From: an uncultured Oscillibacter sp.
Lineage (GTDB): Bacteria; Bacillota; Clostridia; Oscillospirales; Oscillospiraceae
Length of the DNA stretch: 19,288 bases
Assembly: GCA_934574045.1 (NCBI GenBank)
Contig: CAKTMK010000043.1
Coordinates: 1-19,288, forward strand
Direction of reading: 5' to 3'
The translations under genes were made by a program, and so were the position numbers. Below, piece after piece: positions 15,255 through 19,288 of this stretch; the first letter of the stretch is position 1; every line of letters begins with the position of its first letter. Below the pieces are notes generated by a model, which saw only the letters and a list, made by a program, of their open reading frames with translations, ran no database searches and had not been told where the DNA came from.

Positions 15255-15284
15255 AGTTTAACACACTCCGTATTGCTTTTTCAA
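15255..15284 (-). promoter_or_regulatory. Promoter for the rpiR-aldolase unit
   Basis: Minus-strand TTGAAA (15279-15284), an 18-base spacer and TAAACT (15255-15260), with TGT directly before the -10. The -35 match is good and the -10 fair. Confidence 0.5.
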
Positions 15285-15290
15285 TGCAAT
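15272..15290. promoter_or_regulatory. Candidate operator over the -35 of the rpiR-type gene
   Basis: ATTGC (15272-15276) and GCAAT (15286-15290) form an inverted repeat with a 9-base centre covering the -35. The spot suits autoregulation by the RpiR-type protein, but five-base arms are weak evidence. Confidence 0.3.
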
Positions 15291-15314
15291 TTATCCAAAG
15301 TCTGGATTTCTTTC

Positions 15315-15351
15315 AAACGGGTCCGGGGCCGCGCAGGCCCCGGACCCGTTT
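15315..15351 (-). terminator. Terminator of the HD-symporter-aminotransferase unit
   Basis: A perfect 16-bp stem (15315-15330 with 15336-15351) around a GCGCA loop, directly after the aminotransferase stop. Its minus-strand 3' arm ends in TTT and is followed by GAAAG, so the U-tract is short but the stem is strong. Confidence 0.7.
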
Positions 15352-15353
15352 CC

Positions 15354-16550
15354 TCACTTCAATTCCGCAAGGGCCTGACGCATCTGCTCCATGCCGCGCT
15401 CGATATTTTTCAGGGAATTCGAGTAGGACAGGCGGATGCAGTCCGGGGCGCGGAAGCTGTCTCCGGGGACCACGGCGACGTGCGCCTTCTCCAGAAGGTA
15501 GTTGGCAAGATCCGCTGAGTTCTTCACCTGCGTCCCGTCCGCCGACTTTCCGTAGTACCACGAAATGTCTGGCATCAGGTAAAACGCGCCGTCCGGCTCC
15601 CTGCACGTGACATGCGGGATCTGGCTGCACAGCTTGAACATCGTGACGCGGTTTTCGTCAAAGGCGGCCTTCATCTTCACCACAGAGTCCTGCGGTCCGG
15701 CCAGTGCCTCCAGCGCCGCCGCCTGCGAAATGGAGCAGGCCGCCGAGGTGATGTGTCCCTGTAGCCGCTGCACCGCCTTGACCAGCTCCTGCGGCCCGGC
15801 CAGATAGCCCAGCCGCCAGCCCGTCATGGCGTAGCTCTTGGAAAAGCCGTTGATGGTGACCACGTGGGCCTTGGCCTCCTCCGAAACGGAGGCGATGCTG
15901 AAGTGCTTCTGCCCGTTGTAGATGAGCTTTTCATAGATCTCGTCCGCAACGATCATAAAGTCGTGCTTCACCGCCAGCTCCAGCAGCTCCAGCAGGGTCT
16001 CCTTCGGGTAGACCACGCCGGTGGGGTTGTTGGGCGTGTTGATGATGATGGCGCGGGTCTTGGGCGTCACCGCCGCGGCGATGGCCGGGATGTCCAGATT
16101 AAAGAGGTCGTCCGTCTGCTTGGTGGGAACGAACACCGGCTCCGCTCCCGCGATCTTCACCATGCTCTCGTAGCTGACCCAGCAGGGCGTGGGGATGATG
16201 ACCTCGTCGCCCGCCTGCACCAGCGCCATCATAGTCTCGAAAATGGCCTGCTTTGCGCCGGTGGTCACGCAGATCTCGTTGACCGCGTAGGAAAGGCCGT
16301 TGTCCTCCCGCAGCTTTTTGGAGATCTGCTCCCGCAGCTCCGCCGTGCCGGGGACGGCGGTGTAGCGGGTCTTTCCCTCATCCATGGCCCGCTTGCCGGC
16401 GTCGCAGATGTTTTCCGGGGTGTTGAAGTCCGGCTCGCCGATGTTGAACTTGATGATATCGACGCCGCTCTTTTTCAATGCCAGGACGCGTGCGTTCAGC
16501 TCAACGGTTGCCGAGCCGTGGATCGCATTCGCCCGATCACTCAATTTCAT
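15354..16550 (-). CDS. PLP-dependent aminotransferase, class I (aspartate aminotransferase-like)
   Basis: A 398-residue fold-type I aminotransferase of the prokaryotic AspC Ib type. It opens MKLSDRANAIHGSATVELNARV as the family does and contains FNIGEPDFNTP, TGAKQAIFE, NTPNNPTGVVYP, the PLP-contacting DEIYEKLIY, the Schiff-base lysine in NGFSKSYAMTGWRLGYLAGP, and CIRLSYSNS with the arginine that binds the alpha-carboxylate. It should pass the amino group of an amino acid to 2-oxoglutarate or a similar acceptor, in the cytoplasm. Class Ib enzymes vary in side-chain preference, so aspartate is only one option. The ribosome site is poor. It lies 40 bases after the symporter gene and is the last gene of its unit, which suggests it acts on the imported amino acid. 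Confidence 0.93.
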   Translation of the reverse strand: MKLSDRANAIHGSATVELNARVLALKKSGVDIIKFNIGEPDFNTPENICDAGKRAMDEGKTRYTAVPGTAELREQISKKLREDNGLSYAVNEICVTTGAKQAIFETMMALVQAGDEVIIPTPCWVSYESMVKIAGAEPVFVPTKQTDDLFNLDIPAIAAAVTPKTRAIIINTPNNPTGVVYPKETLLELLELAVKHDFMIVADEIYEKLIYNGQKHFSIASVSEEAKAHVVTINGFSKSYAMTGWRLGYLAGPQELVKAVQRLQGHITSAACSISQAAALEALAGPQDSVVKMKAAFDENRVTMFKLCSQIPHVTCREPDGAFYLMPDISWYYGKSADGTQVKNSADLANYLLEKAHVAVVPGDSFRAPDCIRLSYSNSLKNIERGMEQMRQALAELK

Positions 16551-16590
16551 AGAAACGCTCGCTTTCTGCTCGTGTTGTTCCGTCTGCCGC

Positions 16591-17826
16591 TCAGGCCTTC
16601 TTGTTCTTGGCGTAGAAAACGTCCTTGTCCATCAGGCCCAGCTTGCTGCCCACGACTGCGGCGCCAACGATGTCGCTGGTGACGTTGGTGCAGGTGTGGC
16701 CAATGTCCACCACGGGCCAGATGGCGCCGATCAGGGGCAGCATACCCATGGGCAGACCCAGCGCCTGGAACAGCACGGCGGACATGACCACGGCGGTGCC
16801 CTTCACGCCGGGGGCGCCGATGGAGAGGACCAGACCCATGAACACAGCCTTCAGGATGATGGCGGGCGTCAGGTCCACGCCGTAGAGCTGGAGGGCGGTG
16901 ACGGAGATGATGCCGAGGGCGACGGAGAAACCGTCCATGTTGACCGTCGCGCCCAGAGGCAGGGAGAAGCCGTAGAGCTTCTCGTTGATGCCCATGTTCT
17001 CGCCGGCGCAGGACATGGAGACCGGCAGGGTGGCGTTGCTGGAGGTGGTGCCGGCGGCCATAATCATGGCGGGAGAGGCGTTCTTATAGAACTGCAGGGG
17101 AGAGAGCTTGCCCACCAGCTTCAGCAGCAGCGGGTACACGACCACCAGCATCAGCAGCAGGCCGCAGTAGTCGGCCAGCACGAACTTCGCGCCCACGATC
17201 AGCATCTTGGTGCCGATGGTGCCGACCATGTTGGCGGTCAGGAAGAAAATTCCGTAGGGGGCGATCTCCATGACCATGCCGGTCATCTTCAGCATGGCCT
17301 CGTTTCCGGCGTCAAAGAAGTCCACGATGGGCTTTTTCTTGTCGCCGATCATCACAAGGCACAGACCGAACAGGATAGCGAACACGATCACGGGGATCAT
17401 GTCCATGTTGGCCATGGAGCTGACGATGTTCTGGGGGATCCATGAGAGGATGGTGTTGCCCAGAGAGTACTCGGTGTAAGTCACTTCCTCCGTCATGCCG
17501 AGGATGCCCTCCGCATCCGCGCCGGGGCTGACGATCAGCGCCAGAACGACGCCCGCAGCCGCGGCGAACAGCGTGGTGGTCAGGTAATAGACCATGATGG
17601 AGCCGCCCAGCTTTCCGAACTCCTTCGGGTCGGCAAGCTGCGTCACGCCGCACACCAGCGAGAAGAACACCAGAGGTACGACCAGCATTTTCAGCAGGGC
17701 GATGTAAATGTTTCCGAGGAACGCCACCGCGGCAATGTCGGGGCCGACGATATAGCCCACGATCGCGCCGAGGAGCATCAGGATGAAGATTTTAATGTAC
17801 AGCGGGACTTTCTTCCATGCTTTCAT
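16591..17826 (-). CDS. DAACS-family sodium/proton amino acid or dicarboxylate symporter
   Basis: A 411-residue integral membrane protein of the glutamate transporter fold (eight helices and two hairpins). Hairpin 1 reads AGTTSSNATLP (258-268), helix 7 LGATVNMDGF (291-300), hairpin 2 SIGAPGVKGTAVV (335-347), helix 8 DIGHTCTNVTSD (374-385). Sodium and backbone contacts appear kept: NMD, Asp374 for the amino group, Asn381, Asp385. The residues that hold the acidic side chain in the archaeal aspartate transporter are not: the helix-8 arginine is His377, the NMDGT threonine is Phe300, and the hairpin-1 arginine is Thr261. The substrate is therefore probably not aspartate or glutamate. GGGGAG lies seven bases before the ATG. 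It follows the HD gene by 55 bases and precedes the aminotransferase. Confidence 0.93.
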   Translation of the reverse strand: MKAWKKVPLYIKIFILMLLGAIVGYIVGPDIAAVAFLGNIYIALLKMLVVPLVFFSLVCGVTQLADPKEFGKLGGSIMVYYLTTTLFAAAAGVVLALIVSPGADAEGILGMTEEVTYTEYSLGNTILSWIPQNIVSSMANMDMIPVIVFAILFGLCLVMIGDKKKPIVDFFDAGNEAMLKMTGMVMEIAPYGIFFLTANMVGTIGTKMLIVGAKFVLADYCGLLLMLVVVYPLLLKLVGKLSPLQFYKNASPAMIMAAGTTSSNATLPVSMSCAGENMGINEKLYGFSLPLGATVNMDGFSVALGIISVTALQLYGVDLTPAIILKAVFMGLVLSIGAPGVKGTAVVMSAVLFQALGLPMGMLPLIGAIWPVVDIGHTCTNVTSDIVGAAVVGSKLGLMDKDVFYAKNKKA

Positions 17827-17881
17827 TTTGTTTCTCCCCTACCCTTTCAATACAAATTTGTTGACGGTGTTTTCGGACCGC

Positions 17882-18436
17882 TTACGGCTCCGCGTAGCGG
17901 CACGTCAGATCCCAGTCGCACAGGTCCACGTAGCCGAACAGAATGGCTTCCTTGATGACCGGACGGAGCTTGGAATCCGTCGTGTGCGTCAGGATCATGT
18001 GGAGCATGTCCATGTCGAAGCCGTTCTCATGGGCCACGATGGCGCTCATGACGCCGTGCTGGATCTTCTGGGCGACCTCGCTCTTGACCAGCGCGCCGGT
18101 CTCGTCGTAGGCATACTCAATGACCTTGTCCACGTCGTGCAGCAGACCGAAGATGATGATCTTCTGCTCGTCAAAGTCGATCTGATGGTGCTTGCGGATG
18201 ATCCGGCTGACGCTCAGCGCGGCCTCGATGGTGGAGTTCACGTGGGAGATCAGCGACACATGGTCGTAGCCCTCCTTGAACTTTGCTTCCTCCACGCCCT
18301 TCCACGGACTCATCTCCAGCATCGTGTCCCACACCGCGCAGACCGCCTCCGCCTTGGCAGGGTCCTCGATCATGGCAACGGCGGGCAGGTACTGCTTATA
18401 ATACTCGACCCGGCTTCCCTCGTGCGTGTTTTTCAT
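17882..18436 (-). CDS. HD-domain protein of unknown substrate
   Basis: A 184-residue soluble protein with one HD metal-dependent hydrolase domain: HVNSTIEAALSVSR (His65), the HD pair in FGLLHDVDKVIEY (His100, Asp101), further histidines in QHGVMSAIVAHE (127, 136) and THTTD (151), and a late YVDLCD aspartate (171). This fits the H...HD...D metal set of HD phosphohydrolases. The extra histidines would allow a two-metal site. The first 55 residues are not recognised. It is first in the unit with the symporter and aminotransferase, behind a strong promoter and AAGGAGG. Its role there is unclear: it could hydrolyse a phosphorylated metabolite or nucleotide, or sense a ligand. No GGDEF or other signalling domain is attached. 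Confidence 0.85.
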   Translation of the reverse strand: MKNTHEGSRVEYYKQYLPAVAMIEDPAKAEAVCAVWDTMLEMSPWKGVEEAKFKEGYDHVSLISHVNSTIEAALSVSRIIRKHHQIDFDEQKIIIFGLLHDVDKVIEYAYDETGALVKSEVAQKIQHGVMSAIVAHENGFDMDMLHMILTHTTDSKLRPVIKEAILFGYVDLCDWDLTCRYAEP

Positions 18437-18445
18437 GCAGCCTCA

Positions 18446-18452
18446 CCTCCTT
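18446..18452 (-). promoter_or_regulatory. Ribosome binding site of the HD-domain gene
   Basis: AAGGAGG on the minus strand, nine bases before ATG 18436. It is the strongest site in the catabolic-looking cluster. Confidence 0.6.
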
Positions 18453-18473
18453 GCTGTTGTTTTATATTCAACA

Positions 18474-18501
18474 TATATATCATATTTTGTTTCTTTGTCA
18501 A
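18474..18501 (-). promoter_or_regulatory. Strong sigma-A-type promoter for the HD-symporter-aminotransferase unit
   Basis: A perfect minus-strand TTGACA (18496-18501), a 16-base spacer and TATATA (18474-18479) in a longer TATATAT run, so 17- and 18-base registers also exist. The surrounding DNA is AT-rich in an otherwise GC-rich window. Confidence 0.75.
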
Positions 18502-18976
18502 CATTCTTTCCAGAGGTTCTACTTTTCATTTAAAACGGCCCCCTTTCTTTTATCTATTTTATACATCCTGAACAGCCGCTTGTCCATTCTCTCTCATGCC
18601 TTTTCATGATTTTTGTGAAATTTTGCCGTCCCGCGGATTTAGCCGCGTGCAAGCTAGGCTTTCCGCTGCTGTGCAAGTGTCGTTTTACCGCAAAATTTTG
18701 AAATATTTCCCTTTTTATGTTATTTTTTGTATGACAGTCCAATCACTCCAGATACAGTTGTTTCCCATTGACGCACGTTCCTGCAAAAAACCGGCTGTTG
18801 TTCCCCGCCGCTCGCAGCCGCTCACGGAAGCTCCTGGCCCCATGCGGCGGACCGCGCACGGAGCAACCGTGATCTCGACCCTCCGCGAAGCCTTTTCAGC
18901 AAATGACCAAGGGGAAATGAAATAAAATTATGGCCGTGAAACGGTGCGCAAACGGGCGGCTGATGCCGCGCCGCAT
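18502..18976. other. Gene-poor stretch between the HD-gene promoter and the tRNA remnant
   Basis: I see no supported gene. Short open frames exist on both strands (for example 18596-18925 on + and 18554-18742 on -), but none has a good ribosome site or family resemblance. The part 18502-18780 is clearly more AT-rich than the rest of the window. Confidence 0.5.
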
Positions 18977-19006
18977 AAAAAAGCCCGCTCACAAAGAGGA
19001 GCGGGT
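18977..19006 (-). terminator. Minus-strand terminator
   Basis: CCCGCTC (18984-18990) pairs with GAGCGGG (18999-19005). On the minus strand GC and TTTTTT follow (18977-18982). It lies downstream of the tRNA remnant's own terminator, as a second stop. Confidence 0.65.
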
Positions 19007-19105
19007 GCAAAGGAGAAGTCGGCTTCTGCATGACAAAAGCGGCTCATTCCATCCGATGCCGGCATGCACACGGAGAGCCGCCCAAGCCGCGCGGGCGCGG
19101 CGCAC

Positions 19106-19142
19106 AAAAAAAGAAAGACACGACTTTCATCGTGTCTTTCTT
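19106..19142 (-). terminator. Strong terminator directly after the tRNA remnant
   Basis: A perfect 13-bp stem (19111-19123 with 19130-19142) with a 6-base loop, followed on the minus strand by a run of T residues (complement of the A-run at 19106-19112). It lies two bases beyond the CCA end, as expected for a native tRNA-Ala terminator. Confidence 0.85.
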
Positions 19143-19144
19143 CG

Positions 19145-19203
19145 TGGTGGAGATTAGCGGGATCGAACCGCTGACCTCTTGACTGCCAGTCAAGCGCTCT
19201 CCC
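19145..19203 (-). pseudogene. 3' fragment of tRNA-Ala(GGC), probable attachment-site remnant
   Basis: On the minus strand this holds everything from the G18G19G20 of the D-loop to an encoded CCA: half of the D-stem (GAGC), an anticodon arm CTTGA-CTGGCAG-TCAAG with anticodon GGC, the T-arm AGCGG-TTCGATC-CCGCT, acceptor strand AATCTCC, discriminator A, CCA. U at position 70 and A73 fit alanine identity (G3-U70). The 5' acceptor strand, the GCTC half of the D-stem and positions 8-9 are absent. The preceding sequence cannot pair with AATCTCC or GAGC in any register I tried. It is thus a 3' tRNA piece. A highly degenerate tRNA is the alternative. Confidence 0.75.
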
Positions 19204-19250
19204 GGTTAGTTCGGTTACATACCCCTCTAAACCGGGTCAAAAGAGCGCTT
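19192..19250. repeat. Composite inverted repeat at the tRNA fragment boundary
   Basis: AAGCGCTC (19192-19199) and CCCGGTTAG (19201-19209) are mirrored by CTAAACCGGG (19227-19236, one extra A) and GAGCGCTT (19243-19250). The left 8-mer belongs to the tRNA fragment; the rest is foreign to it. CGGTTA also recurs directly at 19203 and 19212. Confidence 0.75.
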
Positions 19251-19288
19251 CAATACGCGGGCCACCTCAACAAAAACACCCTGAAAGC

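Noticed and set aside
18554..18742. 62-residue minus-strand frame with TTG start
   Set aside because: GGAG is only three bases from the TTG, there is no recognisable domain, and it ends in the HD-gene upstream region.
18930..19157. Small + strand gene across both right-hand terminators
   Set aside because: The Arg/Lys-rich translation reads through two clear minus-strand terminators and the tRNA end, and the nearest purine run is too far from the ATG.
19145..19230. Intact tRNA gene
   Set aside because: No upstream sequence pairs with acceptor strand AATCTCC or with D-stem GAGC. The nearby GGGGTATGTA leaves two acceptor mismatches and wrong D-arm spacing.

Overview
The window is high-GC DNA with Firmicutes-style gene content: a dnaG-rpoD pair, the walJ-like/rlmH pair, MurC and MurA of a monoderm-like wall, and strong AAGGAGG ribosome sites. 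Several genes start with TTG. I infer a chromosomal segment from a GC-rich gut clostridium of the Oscillospiraceae type. That placement rests on gene content and protein style, not on a marker gene.

Layout. 1-1395 (-) is cca, divergent from a + unit of murC and a YbaK/ProX-type aminoacyl-tRNA deacylase (1591-3582). The two share a palindromic -10 region, and murC has a terminator-like hairpin right before its ribosome site. An Sfp-type phosphopantetheinyl transferase (3610-4209, -) converges on this unit and ends in a terminator. dnaG and rpoD (4433-7700, +) overlap by 8 bases. The rpoD-pgm gap (7701-8265) holds terminators and six tandem 18-bp repeats.

The minus-strand housekeeping block 8266-13041 reads murA, terminator, walJ-like, rlmH, a DUF2007-type protein, then an alpha-phosphohexomutase, with tight or overlapping junctions in the last four. 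murA has its own promoter and a structured leader of about 155 bases.

The accessory-looking part is 13304-18501, all minus strand. One unit runs HD-domain protein, DAACS-family symporter, PLP aminotransferase, terminator. The next runs RpiR-type regulator, 4-hydroxy-2-oxovalerate-aldolase-like enzyme, terminator. Together they look like an undescribed route for uptake, transamination and aldol cleavage of an amino acid. The symporter lacks the acidic-side-chain contacts of aspartate transporters. The aldolase has both family acid/base positions replaced. The substrate cannot be read from the sequence.

The right edge (18502-19288) has no convincing gene. It carries two minus-strand terminators and the 3' three-quarters of a tRNA-Ala(GGC) gene whose 5' part is replaced by unrelated sequence with inverted and direct repeats. 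This fits the distal attachment site of an integrated element lying to the right of the window.
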